Shown here in pieces: positions 24,690 to 34,545 of a stretch of DNA of 64,000 nt. This stretch comes from Acidimicrobiia bacterium (GTDB lineage: Bacteria > Actinomycetota > Acidimicrobiia > Spongiisociales > UBA5794). The translations under genes and the position numbers were made by a program. The stretch's first letter is position 1; every line of letters starts with the position of its first letter. The stretch lies in contig JALSQW010000056.1 of assembly GCA_026985095.1 (NCBI GenBank), positions 133,144 through 197,143 on the forward strand, in the 5' to 3' direction. The notes beneath the pieces were generated by a model. That model was not told the origin of the DNA, searched no databases, and saw only the letters and a list, made by a program, of their open reading frames with translations.

Positions 24690-24935
24690 CCGGGCGCGTC
24701 CTGCGGTTGCGCCGGGACGGGGGCCTCCCGCGGTACCACCCGGCTTGCCGGCTGACGCCGGCCGCTCGTTGCTCCATGTCGGAGGAGGGCCCGGCGGGTT
24801 CTACGTCCGGCCTGGGCCGGGGTCTTCCCGCGGCTCGGGAGTGATGTCCGCCTCGGGTCGTGGTGCCGGACTTCCACCATCTCCGGCTCGCTGGAACCCG
24901 GGGTTCCGAGGCGGCGCGTCTCCGTCGGCGCCGTG
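24690..24935 (-). ncRNA. T-box leader (isoleucine specifier) of ileS
   Basis: Read on the minus strand, the leader contains the T-box core GGTGGTACCGCGGG (24742-24729 region). A Stem I is closed by CCGCCTCGG pairing with CCGAGGCGG, with the apical loop sequence GAGATGGTGGAAG and an internal loop GACATCAC in which ATC (24845-24843) is the expected isoleucine specifier codon. A candidate -10 TAACCT sits at 24946-24941, just before the element. The element ends near the ribosome-binding site of ileS, and there is no U-tract terminator. It is therefore probably the translational type known from actinobacterial ileS genes: uncharged tRNA-Ile frees the start site. Confidence 0.9.
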
Positions 24936-25009
24936 ACCGCAGGTTAGCCGTCCCGCGGCCGCATCGGAGCAACTTGCGGGAACGGCGCGACGGTCCCACA
25001 CTTCGGGGG

Positions 25010-25297
25010 ATGGATCCGATCGAGGAGGCCGGCGACGGCGTGATCGTCACGGTATGGGTCGTCCCTGGCGCGTCGCGCACCGAGGTGACCGGACTCCACG
25101 ACGGCGCCGTCCGGATCCGTGTCGCCGCGCCGCCGGAAGGCGGTCGGGCCAATCGGGCCGTCGCCGACCTTCTGGGTCGGACCCTCGGGAGTCGGCGGGT
25201 GGAGCTGAGAGCCGGCGCGTCCGGTCGCCGCAAGCGCTTCTTCGTCGGTGGCGTCGCTTCCGACGAGGTCCACCGTGCGCTGTTGGCCGGCGACTGA
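25010..25297 (+). CDS. DUF167 / YggU family protein
   Basis: A 95-aa protein with the complete YggU fold signature: VWVVPGASRTEV, then VRIRVAAPPEGGRANRAVADLL and VELRAGASGRRKRFFV. The function is unknown across the family, though it often accompanies yggT and sepF in bacteria, as it does here (separated only by the antiparallel ileS). ATG 25010 gives the normal length; longer in-frame starts run through the T-box region. It has no clear ribosome-binding site apart from a GGGGG run. Confidence 0.88.
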   Translation: MDPIEEAGDGVIVTVWVVPGASRTEVTGLHDGAVRIRVAAPPEGGRANRAVADLLGRTLGSRRVELRAGASGRRKRFFVGGVASDEVHRALLAGD

Positions 25298-25336
25298 AGC
25301 CTGTGCCGGGGTGCTTCGGAAACTGTCGTCGCCCAC

Positions 25337-25342
25337 TATCCT
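25337..25342 (+). promoter_or_regulatory. Candidate -10 (TATCCT) for the DksA-like gene
   Basis: TATCCT fits the actinobacterial TANNNT -10. It leaves an ~18-nt leader that contains the GGAGG ribosome-binding site of the next gene. No convincing -35 is visible. Confidence 0.4.
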
Positions 25343-25366
25343 CTTCGCTCCGACCCCGGAGGAGCG

Positions 25367-25738
25367 ATGGCCAGGAAGTTGGCGAAATCGACGCTCGATC
25401 GGCTCGCGAAACGTCTCGAGGACGAGCGGACCCGCCTGGAGACGCTCCTCGCCCAGATCGAGCAGCAACGCGAACAGGTACGGTTGTCCGAAGCGGCGTC
25501 GGAGCACGCGGCGGATCCCGAAAGCGCCGAAGGTGGCTCACTGGCCTTCGAGCTGGAGATGGACCTGTCGATCGAGCAGAACACCAGGGAGCTCCTGGAG
25601 AAGGTGAAGCACGCGCAAAGGCGCATGGACGAAGGCGTGTACGGGATATGCGAAGTGACAGGCAAACCGATCCCGCTGGCGAGGCTGGAGGCGCTCCCGT
25701 ACGCGACGACGGTCGTGGAGGCCGCCGACCGGCGCTGA
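25367..25738 (+). CDS. DksA/TraR family protein lacking the zinc cysteines
   Basis: A 123-aa protein with a long N-terminal coiled coil (LAKRLEDERTRLETLLAQIEQQ) and the DksA/TraR C-terminal segment YGICEVTGKPIPLARLEALPYATT. Of the four Cys that bind zinc in classical members only the first remains, so this is a C-less type. Family members reach into the RNA polymerase secondary channel or act as general stress regulators. Actinobacterial homologues such as RbpA-unrelated DksA-like proteins are poorly studied. GGAGG ribosome-binding site. The stop codon overlaps a possible CTG start of lspA (CTGA). Confidence 0.85.
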   Translation: MARKLAKSTLDRLAKRLEDERTRLETLLAQIEQQREQVRLSEAASEHAADPESAEGGSLAFELEMDLSIEQNTRELLEKVKHAQRRMDEGVYGICEVTGKPIPLARLEALPYATTVVEAADRR

Positions 25739-26187
25739 GCGAGCGGGCGATCGCACTGGCCATCGCGGCGGTCGTCCTGATCGTCGATCAGCTCACGAAG
25801 GCTTGGGCGCTCGCGGCGCTGGCCGATGGCCCCATCCCATTGATCGGTGACCTGTTCCAGTTCCGCCTCGCCCGGAACTCCGGGGCCGCGTTCTCGACGT
25901 TCACGGGATCGGGCCCGCTCCTCGGCCTCGTGGCGATCGGCGTGGTGATCATGATCTTCGTGGTCCTGGGCGATGCCGGCCATCGGATGGAGGCCGTCTC
26001 GTTGGGCCTCGTCCTGGGCGGGGCTCTGGGGAACCTCGCGGACCGGGCGTTCCGCGGTCCCGGCTTCCTCGACGGGCGGGTGGTCGACTGGATCTACCTG
26101 TCGTTCTTCCCCACGTTCAACGCGGCGGACGCCGCGATCACCATCGGCGTGGTGCTGCTCCTCTGGCACGCCTTCGCTCGCCGATGA
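25648..26187 (+). CDS. lspA: Lipoprotein signal peptidase (start uncertain)
   Basis: A membrane aspartyl protease that cuts prolipoproteins at the lipobox. There are four hydrophobic helices, with DQLTKAWAL in helix 1, the family box RNSGAAFS, GALGNLADR with the first catalytic Asp, and VVDWIYLSFFPTFNAADAAI with the second. The only canonical in-frame start that keeps helix 1 is ATG 25648, which gives an Arg/Gly-rich leader overlapping the previous gene by 91 bp. The alternative is CTG 25735, whose overlap with the previous stop (CTGA) mimics the ATGA/GTGA joints used elsewhere here and gives a normal N-terminus. I favour the shorter protein but give the conventional start. ATGA overlap with rluD. 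Confidence 0.88.
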   Translation: MRSDRQTDPAGEAGGAPVRDDGRGGRRPALSERAIALAIAAVVLIVDQLTKAWALAALADGPIPLIGDLFQFRLARNSGAAFSTFTGSGPLLGLVAIGVVIMIFVVLGDAGHRMEAVSLGLVLGGALGNLADRAFRGPGFLDGRVVDWIYLSFFPTFNAADAAITIGVVLLLWHAFARR

Positions 26188-27125
26188 GCCGTTGGGCGGT
26201 CCCCGAGGATCTGGCGGGCGACCGTGTCGACCGTATCGTGTCCCATCTGGCGCATGTGAGTCGATCCCAAGCTCGGGCGCTCGTGGATGCCGGCGCGGTC
26301 GCCGTCGATGGCGCGCCGGTGAAGGCCTCGGACCGGCTGGCGGCCGGCACCGAGATCGACGTGTCCCTCCCCTCCGAGCCTTCCGGCCCGAGCGCCGACG
26401 CCGGCGTCGAGTTCACGGTCGCCTTCGCGGACGACGACGTGATCGTCGTGAACAAGCCGCCGGGACTGGTCGTCCATCCGGGAGCGGGCGTGACCGGAGC
26501 GACCCTGGTGAACGGTCTCCTGGCTCGGTACCGGGAGCTCGGCGAGCTGGGTGAAGACCGCCGCTGGGGCATCGTGCATCGGATCGACAAGGACACGTCG
26601 GGGTTGCTGATGGTCGCTCGGACGCCTTCGGCGTTCGATTCCCTCCAGGAGGCCCTGCGAAGGCGCGAGGTGTCCCGGTCGTACCTGACGCTCGTACACG
26701 GACGGATCGAGGCCGCCGCGGGGACCATCGAGGCACCCATCGGAAGGGATCCGCGTCGTCCGACCCGGATGACGGTCCGGTCCGACGGACGGGAGGCGCG
26801 CACGCACTACCGACGTCTCGCCACCTGGAGCGAACCGCCACGGACCCTGCTGCACGTCGCCCTCGACACCGGGCGCACCCACCAGATCCGTGTCCACATG
26901 CAGGCCATCGGTCATCCCATCGTGGGCGACCGTACCTACGGCAAGCCCGGCGCGGGTAGCCCGGGCCGCACGTTCCTGCATGCCTACGCCCTGGTGTTCC
27001 CCCATCCGGCGACGGGCGGAAGCGTCGAGGTCCATGCGCCCCTCCCACAGGATCTCCAGGATGCCATCGCCGAGTTGGGAACTCCGGAGGCGGGTCGCCT
27101 CCCGGTCATCGACGTGGACGGGTAG
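26184..27125 (+). CDS. Ribosomal large-subunit pseudouridine synthase, RluD-like
   Basis: A 313-aa protein. An N-terminal S4 RNA-binding domain (RVDRIVSHLAHVSRSQARALVDAGAV in part) precedes the RluA-family catalytic domain, whose active-site Asp lies in HRIDKDTSGLL. GRTHQIRVHMQAIGHPIVGD is the conserved C-terminal block. The family converts uridines of 23S rRNA helix 69 (RluD) or other sites to pseudouridine; the exact targets cannot be assigned. Adjacent to lspA as in many Gram-positive genomes and coupled to it by 4 bp. Confidence 0.92.
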   Translation: MSRWAVPEDLAGDRVDRIVSHLAHVSRSQARALVDAGAVAVDGAPVKASDRLAAGTEIDVSLPSEPSGPSADAGVEFTVAFADDDVIVVNKPPGLVVHPGAGVTGATLVNGLLARYRELGELGEDRRWGIVHRIDKDTSGLLMVARTPSAFDSLQEALRRREVSRSYLTLVHGRIEAAAGTIEAPIGRDPRRPTRMTVRSDGREARTHYRRLATWSEPPRTLLHVALDTGRTHQIRVHMQAIGHPIVGDRTYGKPGAGSPGRTFLHAYALVFPHPATGGSVEVHAPLPQDLQDAIAELGTPEAGRLPVIDVDG

Positions 27126-27128
27126 ATT
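27123..27128 (+). promoter_or_regulatory. -10 TAGATT for a leaderless WS/DGAT transcript
   Basis: TAGATT ends 7 nt before ATG 27136. This spacing would place the transcription start on the A of the start codon, the pattern seen at several other genes in the window. It overlaps the rluD stop codon. Confidence 0.5.
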
Positions 27129-27135
27129 CCGAGCG

Positions 27136-28665
27136 ATGTCGACCCACTACGACCGCTTGTCGCCGCTCGACGCTTCGTTCCTGGCGCTCGAGTCCCGCAC
27201 GACCCACATGCACGTGGGCGCCGTGACGATCTTCGAGGCCGGGCCCTTGAGCGAGGATGGGGGCGTCGACTTCGCCAAGGTCCGGTCGCACATCGCTTCG
27301 CGTCTGCATCTCATCCCCCGGTACCGGCAGCGTCTGGCCTGGGTGCCTCTCGAGCAGCATCCGGTGTGGGTCGACGACGAGCATTTCAACCTCGACTACC
27401 ACGTCCGACACATCGCGCTGCCCCACCCCGGCAGCGAGGAGCAGCTCAAGCAGCTGGCAGGACGGATCATGTCCCAGCAGCTCGACCGGGCCAAGCCGCT
27501 GTGGGAGATCACCGTCGTGGAGGGTCTCGTCGACGGGGGCTTCGCGTTGATCTCCAAGACCCATCACTGCATGCTCGATGGTGTGGCCGGAGTGGATCTC
27601 ATGGCCGTCCTGCTGTCACCCGTTCCCAGCGACGAGATCGAACCGCCCCCGCCATGGGAGCCCAGGCCGGCGCCGAACGGCACCGAACTGTTGGTGAAGG
27701 AAGCATCCCGACGGATCAGCCGGGTCCTGGCGAGCGCCACGCACATCAGGGAGATCCCCGGCGACATCGGCTCGGTCGTCGGCGATGTCGCGCATCGCCT
27801 GCGGGCGGTCGGAGCATCCCTCACCTCGGGGTGGCTGGTGCCGGCGGACGCTTCGCCGTTGAACGGCCAGGTCGGCCCGAACCGACGGTTCGACTGGCTG
27901 CGGTCCGATCTCGCCGAGGTCAAGACCATCAAGAACCTCCTCGGCGGCACCGTCAACGACGTGGTGCTCACCACGGTGGCCGGTGGCGTCCGGCGGTTCC
28001 TGCTGGAGCACCGCGGGTTGTCCGAGGAGCTGCTGGCCGAGATGGAGTTCCGCGTGATGGCCCCCGTCAGCGTGCGTTCCTCCTCCGGCGGGGGGACCCT
28101 CGGTAACCAGGTGGCCATGTGGCTGGTGCCGTTGCCGGTGGGTGAGCCCGATCCGGTGCGACGGATGGAGATCATCCAAGCCGAGACGGAGCGTCTGAAG
28201 GCCACCGATCAGGCGCTCGGGGCGGCGACGATCGTCCGGATGTCGGCCGGCGCTCCGTTGACGTTGGTGTCCCTCGGAGCCCGCCTGGCGGCCAACGCTC
28301 GACCCTTCAACATGACCGTGACCAACGTTCCCGGTCCCCAGTTCCCGCTCTACCTGCTGGGCTCGAGGCTCGAGGCCACCTATCCGCTCGTGCCCCTGTG
28401 GGAGGGCCACGGGGTCGGTATCGCCCTGTTCAGCTACGCCGGAGGGCTCTTCTGGGGGCTGAACGGCGACTACGACCTGATGCCCGACCTGGCCGGGTTC
28501 GCCGCCGCCTTGGGCCTGGCCGTCGAGGAGCTGCACGATGCCGCAGCCGAAGCGGTGGCTCGGCGAACCGATGAGGAGATGGCCGACGAGCCCCAGGCCT
28601 CGTCGTCGGACGGCGGCCGGAAGACCACCAAGGCGCCGGAACGGCCCCCCCTCGGTACTCGGTGA
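27136..28665 (+). CDS. Wax ester synthase / acyl-CoA:diacylglycerol acyltransferase
   Basis: A 509-aa WS/DGAT family enzyme. The catalytic HHxxxDG motif is HHCMLDG (~residues 141-147). The N-terminus MSTHYDRLSPLDASFLALE is the standard start, and NDVVLTTVAGGVRRFL and TNVPGPQFPLYLLG are conserved later blocks. Such enzymes make triacylglycerol or wax esters as storage lipid from acyl-CoA and are widespread in actinobacteria, often in several copies. The C-terminal ~40 residues are a charged, low-complexity tail. There is no ribosome-binding site, and a -10-like box 7 nt upstream suggests leaderless translation. Confidence 0.93.
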   Translation: MSTHYDRLSPLDASFLALESRTTHMHVGAVTIFEAGPLSEDGGVDFAKVRSHIASRLHLIPRYRQRLAWVPLEQHPVWVDDEHFNLDYHVRHIALPHPGSEEQLKQLAGRIMSQQLDRAKPLWEITVVEGLVDGGFALISKTHHCMLDGVAGVDLMAVLLSPVPSDEIEPPPPWEPRPAPNGTELLVKEASRRISRVLASATHIREIPGDIGSVVGDVAHRLRAVGASLTSGWLVPADASPLNGQVGPNRRFDWLRSDLAEVKTIKNLLGGTVNDVVLTTVAGGVRRFLLEHRGLSEELLAEMEFRVMAPVSVRSSSGGGTLGNQVAMWLVPLPVGEPDPVRRMEIIQAETERLKATDQALGAATIVRMSAGAPLTLVSLGARLAANARPFNMTVTNVPGPQFPLYLLGSRLEATYPLVPLWEGHGVGIALFSYAGGLFWGLNGDYDLMPDLAGFAAALGLAVEELHDAAAEAVARRTDEEMADEPQASSSDGGRKTTKAPERPPLGTR

Positions 28666-28686
28666 CCGGATCGTCCTCGGCGGCGC

Positions 28687-29718
28687 CTACCCGAAGAACG
28701 TCCGCGCCGCCTCGTACCGGTCGAACGGAACCCCGCGGGTCTCGGCGCAGGCCTCCTCCAGCGGCACGGGGACGATCTCGTCACCCCGCAGAGCGGCCAT
28801 GACCTTGGAGCGCCCTTCCACCGCGTAGTCGGCGGCAGCCACCCCGAGACGGGTGGCGAGCACACGGTCGAAGGCGGTGGGGCTCCCACCGCGTTGGATG
28901 TGACCGAGGACCGTGACCCGGGTCTCGAACCCGGTTCGATCCTCGATCGCTTCCGAGATCTGGTAGCTGACCCCGCCGAGGCGTTCGAACCCGAAGGCGT
29001 CGGTTCGATGTTTCAGCGGTCGGTAGCCCGGGGGTGGGGGGACGCCTTCGGCGACGACCACGATCGAGTACCGCACACCCCGGCGATGCCGGGCCTTGAG
29101 GATGTCGACGATGTCGTCGAGGTCGTACGGCACCTCCGGGATCAGGATCGCGTCGGCGCCTCCGGCGATCCCTGCGTAGGTGGCGATCCATCCCTTGGTC
29201 CGGCCCATGACCTCGACCACCATCACCCGGTTGTGCGATTCCGCCGTGGTCACGAGCCGGTCGATGGCGTCGCTCGCCACCTGGACCGCCGTGTCGAACC
29301 CGAAGCAGACGTCCGTCCCGTTGATGTCGTTGTCGATGGTCTTGGGGACGCCGATGATCGGGAGGTCGCTCTCGTCGGCGAGACGCAACGCGGAATGCAG
29401 CGTCCCGTCGCCGCCGACGACCACGAGCGTGTCGATGCCGTTCTGGCGGATCGTGGGTTCGCAGCTCGCATAGCCGTCTCCATGGACGTACGGGTCCATG
29501 CGGGACGTTCCCAGGATGGTCCCGCCTCGCCCCAAGATGCCTCGGACGTCGTCGCGTTCGAGGGGACGGGTCTCGCCGCGCATCAGTCCTTCCCACCCGT
29601 TGCGGATGCCGACGACCTCGGCATCGTGGACCTCGGTTGCTCGGGTGACGACACCGCGGATCACGGCGTTGAGGCCGGGGCAGTCTCCACCTGCGGTGAG
29701 GATGCCGATCACGCTCAT
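28687..29718 (-). CDS. 6-phosphofructokinase, probably ATP-dependent
   Basis: A 343-aa PFK. N-terminal ILTAGGDCPGLNAVIRG binds the nucleotide. The phosphoryl-donor loop reads VGGDGT (102-106) with Gly where PPi enzymes have Asp, which points to ATP. The active site is PKTIDNDINGTD, with the Lys typical of the actinobacterial group III. The substrate side has VMGRTKGWIAT and HIQRGGSPTAFDR. It lies 22 bp after a second, PPi-like PFK on the same strand; the two are probably co-transcribed and catalyse the same glycolytic step with different donors. Confidence 0.9.
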   Translation of the reverse strand: MSVIGILTAGGDCPGLNAVIRGVVTRATEVHDAEVVGIRNGWEGLMRGETRPLERDDVRGILGRGGTILGTSRMDPYVHGDGYASCEPTIRQNGIDTLVVVGGDGTLHSALRLADESDLPIIGVPKTIDNDINGTDVCFGFDTAVQVASDAIDRLVTTAESHNRVMVVEVMGRTKGWIATYAGIAGGADAILIPEVPYDLDDIVDILKARHRRGVRYSIVVVAEGVPPPPGYRPLKHRTDAFGFERLGGVSYQISEAIEDRTGFETRVTVLGHIQRGGSPTAFDRVLATRLGVAAADYAVEGRSKVMAALRGDEIVPVPLEEACAETRGVPFDRYEAARTFFG

Positions 29719-29740
29719 GGGGGTTCCTTTCGGAGGCTCG

Positions 29741-30889
29741 TCAGTACAGGAACATCGGTTTGCCCGTCACGTGCCTGACCTTGGGTCGGTAGCCGGCGAC
29801 GTCGTACAGCTCGCCGACATCGACCCGTTTGACGCCTTCGCCCGTGACCGAGATCGGGACGGCGGTGTAGGTTCCCGAGCGGAGGGCCACCATCCTCCCC
29901 GACGATCCGTCCAGGGCCAGGTCGGCGGCCATCACCGCGTAGTTGGTCGCCACCATCAGGTCGAGGGAATCCGGGCGCCCCGAACGCAGGAGGTAGCCGA
30001 GCTGCTGGTAGATGATGCCCTGGCCCGTCCGTTCCTTGAGCAACGCTCCGGTGAGCGCCCCGATCCCGCCCAGCTTCCGGTGCCCGTAGGCGTCCTCCTC
30101 CCCGGACATGATCACCTCGCCCTCGGTCATCCGGGCGCCCTCCGAGATGGTCAGCATGGCGTAGTTGCTGGGGTTGGCCGCCTTGTCGGCCAGCAGCATC
30201 TCGGCGAGGGCGTCGATGTCGAACGGGACCTCGGAGATGACGGCCCGGTCGACGCCGGCGAGGTAGGCGGTGATGAGCGACGTCTCTCCGCTGTAACGTC
30301 CGAAGAGCTCCACGACGGCGATCCGTTCGTGGCTCCCGGTGCTGGTCCTGAGGTCGTGGATGTAGCCGACGCCGCGGGTCACGGCGGTCGAGAATCCGAT
30401 GCAGTAGTCCGTGCCGTGGACGTCGTTGTCCATCGTCTTGGGGATGGCGATGACCGCAACACCCTCCTCGTGTAGGCGGAGGCCGTACGAGAGGGTGTCG
30501 TCGCCGCCGATCGGGATGAGGACGTCGATGCCGAGGGCCTCGACGACTTCCAGGACGTGGCCGGTCAGGTCGAAAGGCCCTGCTCCCTCGACGCGGTCGG
30601 CGAGGAAGTCGGGGACCTCGCCGGCACGCATCCTGGCCGGATTGGTGCGGCTCGTGTGCAGGAAGGTGCCGCCGGTGCGATCGATGGTGCGGACGACGGC
30701 AGGGTCGAGGCGGAGGGTGTTGCGCTGGATGCTCGTCGGGTCGTCGAGGTCGATCGCGACGAGCCCTTGCCATCCGCGGCGGATGCCGACGACCTCGTGG
30801 CCTTCGTGGGCTACCCGGTTGACCACCGCCTTGATGCTGGCGTTGAGCCCGGGGACGTCGCCTCCGCCGGTGAGGATGGCGATGCGCAT
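29741..30889 (-). CDS. Pyrophosphate-dependent 6-phosphofructokinase (PPi-PFK like)
   Basis: A 382-aa PFK paralogue. [16 protein letters not shown] starts the enzyme; the donor loop is IGGDDT (Asp at 131 in place of Gly) and the next motif PKTMDND (Lys 151). The Asp plus Lys combination is the accepted signature of PPi use, which makes the reaction reversible. Also seen: GRYSGETSL and [16 protein letters not shown] 30889 is chosen because the Rossmann start begins there; an upstream GTG at 31027 would add 46 unstructured residues. The promoter lies in the 152-bp divergent gap to dnaE. Confidence 0.88.
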   Translation of the reverse strand: MRIAILTGGGDVPGLNASIKAVVNRVAHEGHEVVGIRRGWQGLVAIDLDDPTSIQRNTLRLDPAVVRTIDRTGGTFLHTSRTNPARMRAGEVPDFLADRVEGAGPFDLTGHVLEVVEALGIDVLIPIGGDDTLSYGLRLHEEGVAVIAIPKTMDNDVHGTDYCIGFSTAVTRGVGYIHDLRTSTGSHERIAVVELFGRYSGETSLITAYLAGVDRAVISEVPFDIDALAEMLLADKAANPSNYAMLTISEGARMTEGEVIMSGEEDAYGHRKLGGIGALTGALLKERTGQGIIYQQLGYLLRSGRPDSLDLMVATNYAVMAADLALDGSSGRMVALRSGTYTAVPISVTGEGVKRVDVGELYDVAGYRPKVRHVTGKPMFLY

Positions 30890-31041
30890 GGGGATGTGCC
30901 TCCTCGTGGATGTCGCGGCCGTCGACGGAGGATACCCGCGCGTCGGGGACGCCGATCGGATCGCCGAGGGTGCGGATTCGCGCTCTGGCACACGGCGTCG
31001 CGGCGTGCTTACATGGGTGTAGTTCACATGGGAGGACTTCG

Positions 31042-34000
31042 ATGAGCGATCGCTTCGCGCATCTCCATGTGCACTCCGAGTTCTCGATGCTCGACGGTGC
31101 GGCCAGGGTCAAGGACGTCGTCGCGGCCGCGGTGGCCGACGGTCAGCCTGCGGTGGCCATCACCGACCACGGGGTGCTCTACGGTGTGGTCGATTTCACC
31201 GAGGCGGCGACCGCGGCCGGGATCAAGCCGATCATCGGGATCGAAGCGTACGTGACGCCCGGCTCGCGGTTCGATCGGCCACCTCGCCGCGAGGACGTCC
31301 GGTACCACATGACCCTGCTCGCCATGAACCAGGCGGGCTACCGCAATCTCATGAAGCTGGCGTCTCGGGCCTACCTCGAGGGCTTCTACTACAAGCCCCG
31401 GATGGACGCCGAGCTCCTCGCCGAGCACGCCGAGGGCATCGTGGCCACCTCGGGATGCCTCGGCGGGCATGTCCCACAACTCCTCGGTCCCGACGCCACC
31501 AGCGAAGAGGGCAACACCGCCCAGACCCGCGACTTCGCCGCCGCGGTGGCCGCCGCCGGGATGTACCAGGACATCTTCGGGAAAGAGAACTTCTTCATCG
31601 AGATCCAGGACCACGGGATCGAGGCGCAGCGGCGGATCATGCCCGACCTCCTTCAGGTCGCCGAGGACGTGGGTGCTCCGCTGCTGGCGGCCAACGACAG
31701 CCACTACACCTACGCCCACGAAGCCGACGCCCACGACGCGCTGCTGTGCATCCAGACGGGATCCAACCGGTCGGATCCCGACCGGTTCCGGTTCGACTCC
31801 CAGGAGTTCTACCTCAAGTCGTCCGCCGAGATGCGGGCCCTGTTCCCCTCCGACGAGTACCCGGGGGCCGCCGACAACACCTTGCTGATCGCCGAGCGGG
31901 CGGACCTCGCCATCGAGTTCGGCAACATCCTCCTCCCGCAGTTCCCGGTACCCGAAGGCTTCGACGAGGATTCCTACCTCGCTCATCTCGTCGAAGCCGG
32001 CGCCAAGGAGCGGTACGGGACCCTCGACGCCGCGACGAGGGAACGCATCGACTACGAGCTCAGGGTCATCGCGGAGATGGGGTTCTCGGCCTACTTCCTC
32101 ATCGTGTGGGACCTCATCAGGTACGCCGCCGAGCGGGGCATCCGCACCGGTCCCGGACGGGGCTCCGCGGCGGGGTCCATCGTGGCGTATTGCCTCGGGA
32201 TCACCAAGATCGACCCGATGGAGTTCGGGCTCATCTTCGAACGGTTCCTCAACCCCGGCCGGCGGGAGATGCCCGACATCGACATGGACTTCGACGAACG
32301 GTTCCGAGGCGAGATGATCGAGTACTGCGCCACCAAGTACGGCTCGGATCACGTTGCCCAGATCATCACGTTCTCGACCATCAAGGGCAAACAAGCCATC
32401 CGAGACGCCGCCCGGGTGCTCGGACACCCCTACAGCCTCGGTGACCGTGTCGCCAAGCAGATGCCCCCGTCGATCCTCGGCAAGGAGGCCACCCTCCAGC
32501 AGTGCCTCACCGAGCCGGACCCGAACGCCGACGGGGTCGTCAAGGACCACTACCAGGCGGCTGCCGGGCTGCGCGAGATGTACGCCTCGGATCCGGCCGT
32601 TCGGGAGGTCGTCGACACGGCGCGTGGCCTCGAGGGGCTCCGACGGCAGGATTCGATCCACGCCGCTGCCGTGGTGATCTCCCCGGTGCCGCTGACCGAC
32701 ATCGTCCCGATCCAGCGCAAGGGCGAGGACGCCGAGGTCGTCACCCAGTACGAGATGCACGGCGTCGAGTCCCTCGGGCTCCTCAAGATGGACTTCCTCG
32801 GTCTGCGGAACCTGGCCACGATCGAACGCACCCTCGAGCTCATCGAGCGGTCGACCGGAGAGCGGATCGACATCGATTCCATCCCGCTCGACGACCCGGA
32901 GGTGTTCGCGATGCTCCAGGCCGGAGATTCGATGGGCGTCTTCCAGTTCGAAGGCGGTCCCATGCGGGCGCTCATGCGCAACCTCCGACCGGACCGCTTC
33001 GAGCATCTCGTCGCCCTCAACGCCCTCTACCGGCCGGGGCCGCTCGGGGCGGGGATGCATCTCGAGTACGCCGACCGGAAGAACGGTAAGGCCGAGGTGA
33101 CCTTCCCCCATCCCGACCTCGAGGACATCCTCGGTGACACCTTCGGGATCATGGTGTACCAGGAGCAGGTCATGCAGGTGGCGCAGAAGATGGCCGGGTT
33201 CTCGATGGTCGAAGCGGACGCGCTCCGCAAGGCCATGGGCAAGAAGATCCCCGCGGTCATGCAGGCCCAAGAGGCGAAGTTCGTCGCTGGCTGTGTCGCC
33301 AACGGCCATCCCGAGTCGTTGGGCAAGGAACTGTTCGGCTTCATCGAGCATTTCGCCGGGTACGGCTTCAACCGGTCCCATTCCGCCGCGTACGCCTACG
33401 TCGCCTACCAGACGGCATGGCTCAAGGCCCACTACCCGGCCGAGTACATGGCGGCGCTCCTGACCGCCGTCAAGCGCGACAAGGACAAGACGGCCGTCTA
33501 CCTCCACGAGTGCCGGGTCATGGGGATCCCCGTGCTGGTCCCCGACGTGAACCGCTCCGAGTCCGACTTCACCGCCGCGGACGGCACGATCACCTTCGGG
33601 CTGTCGGCGGTCCGGAACGTCGGCGAGTCCGTCGTCGAGCTCATCGCCCAAGAACGCGACAAGAACGGCCCCTTCACGAGCTTCCAGGACTTCGTCGATC
33701 GCGTCGACGTGACCGTCCTCAACAAGCGCACGATCGAGTCGCTCATCAAGGCCGGAGCCTTCGATTCGCTCGGTCACCCCCGCAAGGGGCTGCTCGACGC
33801 CTCCGTGGCCATGCTCGACGCCACCATCGCCCGCCGCCGGGCCGAGGAGATGGGTCAGTTCAGCTTGTTCGGCGGTGCGGACTCGGGGATCGAACAGGTC
33901 GCCATCGAGATCGGTGACGCCGACTGGGACAAGACGACCAAGCTCGGGTTCGAGAAGGAGATGCTGGGACTGTACGTGTCGGATCACCCGCTCCTCGGGG

Positions 34001-34545
34001 TCGAGCGGGCGTTGGCGACGATGTGCACCACCACGATCCCGGGCCTGTGGGAACGCACCGACGGCGACAAGGTGTCGATCGGCGGGATCGTCGGCTCTAT
34101 CACCCGTCGGTACACGAAGGCCGGCGACCCGATGTACTTCTTCACGTTCGAGGATCTGCAAGGCAGCGTCGAGGTCGTCTGCTTCCCGCGGACCGTCGCC
34201 GAGTTCGGTCCGCTGATCCGGGAGGATGCCGTGCTCGTCCTGACCGGTCGAGTCGACCATCGCGGCGACGACGTCAAGTTCATCGCGCAGTCCGCCCGCG
34301 AGCCCGAGCTGTCGGCGACCGAACGGGTCGAACTGACCGTGCCGGCCACCCGACTCTCGAAGGACATGGTCGGTCGCCTCAAGGAGGTGCTCGCCAACCA
34401 TCCGGGGTCGGCGCCGGTGTTCCTCCACATGACGTCGGCCGGGGGCGTCAAGGTGCTCAAGCTCGGCGATGATCATCGCGTCGAACCGCGGAGCGCCCTG
34501 TTCGCGGAGCTCCGCGAGCTCCTCGGCCCGTCCGCGGTCCGCTAG
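31042..34545 (+). CDS. dnaE: DNA polymerase III alpha subunit (DnaE1 type)
   Basis: A 1167-aa replicative C-family polymerase. The N-terminal PHP domain starts [16 protein letters not shown], and the palm domain carries the catalytic Asp residues in PDIDMDFD (411-418). KPYPAKC-free fingers, [29 protein letters not shown], and a C-terminal OB fold ([31 protein letters not shown] in pieces) are present. Length is normal for DnaE1. Ribosome-binding site GGGAGG. The last codons overlap the end of serB on the opposite strand: both genes use the palindrome CTAG as stop. Confidence 0.96.
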   Translation: MSDRFAHLHVHSEFSMLDGAARVKDVVAAAVADGQPAVAITDHGVLYGVVDFTEAATAAGIKPIIGIEAYVTPGSRFDRPPRREDVRYHMTLLAMNQAGYRNLMKLASRAYLEGFYYKPRMDAELLAEHAEGIVATSGCLGGHVPQLLGPDATSEEGNTAQTRDFAAAVAAAGMYQDIFGKENFFIEIQDHGIEAQRRIMPDLLQVAEDVGAPLLAANDSHYTYAHEADAHDALLCIQTGSNRSDPDRFRFDSQEFYLKSSAEMRALFPSDEYPGAADNTLLIAERADLAIEFGNILLPQFPVPEGFDEDSYLAHLVEAGAKERYGTLDAATRERIDYELRVIAEMGFSAYFLIVWDLIRYAAERGIRTGPGRGSAAGSIVAYCLGITKIDPMEFGLIFERFLNPGRREMPDIDMDFDERFRGEMIEYCATKYGSDHVAQIITFSTIKGKQAIRDAARVLGHPYSLGDRVAKQMPPSILGKEATLQQCLTEPDPNADGVVKDHYQAAAGLREMYASDPAVREVVDTARGLEGLRRQDSIHAAAVVISPVPLTDIVPIQRKGEDAEVVTQYEMHGVESLGLLKMDFLGLRNLATIERTLELIERSTGERIDIDSIPLDDPEVFAMLQAGDSMGVFQFEGGPMRALMRNLRPDRFEHLVALNALYRPGPLGAGMHLEYADRKNGKAEVTFPHPDLEDILGDTFGIMVYQEQVMQVAQKMAGFSMVEADALRKAMGKKIPAVMQAQEAKFVAGCVANGHPESLGKELFGFIEHFAGYGFNRSHSAAYAYVAYQTAWLKAHYPAEYMAALLTAVKRDKDKTAVYLHECRVMGIPVLVPDVNRSESDFTAADGTITFGLSAVRNVGESVVELIAQERDKNGPFTSFQDFVDRVDVTVLNKRTIESLIKAGAFDSLGHPRKGLLDASVAMLDATIARRRAEEMGQFSLFGGADSGIEQVAIEIGDADWDKTTKLGFEKEMLGLYVSDHPLLGVERALATMCTTTIPGLWERTDGDKVSIGGIVGSITRRYTKAGDPMYFFTFEDLQGSVEVVCFPRTVAEFGPLIREDAVLVLTGRVDHRGDDVKFIAQSAREPELSATERVELTVPATRLSKDMVGRLKEVLANHPGSAPVFLHMTSAGGVKVLKLGDDHRVEPRSALFAELRELLGPSAVR

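Noticed and set aside
21525-24755. 1076-codon open frame antisense to ileS
   Set aside because: High GC keeps the antisense frame open; the product is a low-complexity Asp/Gly/Arg string without domains, while the minus strand encodes a perfect IleRS.
31024-34476. 1150-codon open frame antisense to dnaE
   Set aside because: Same cause; no recognisable domain, and the plus strand has all DnaE motifs.
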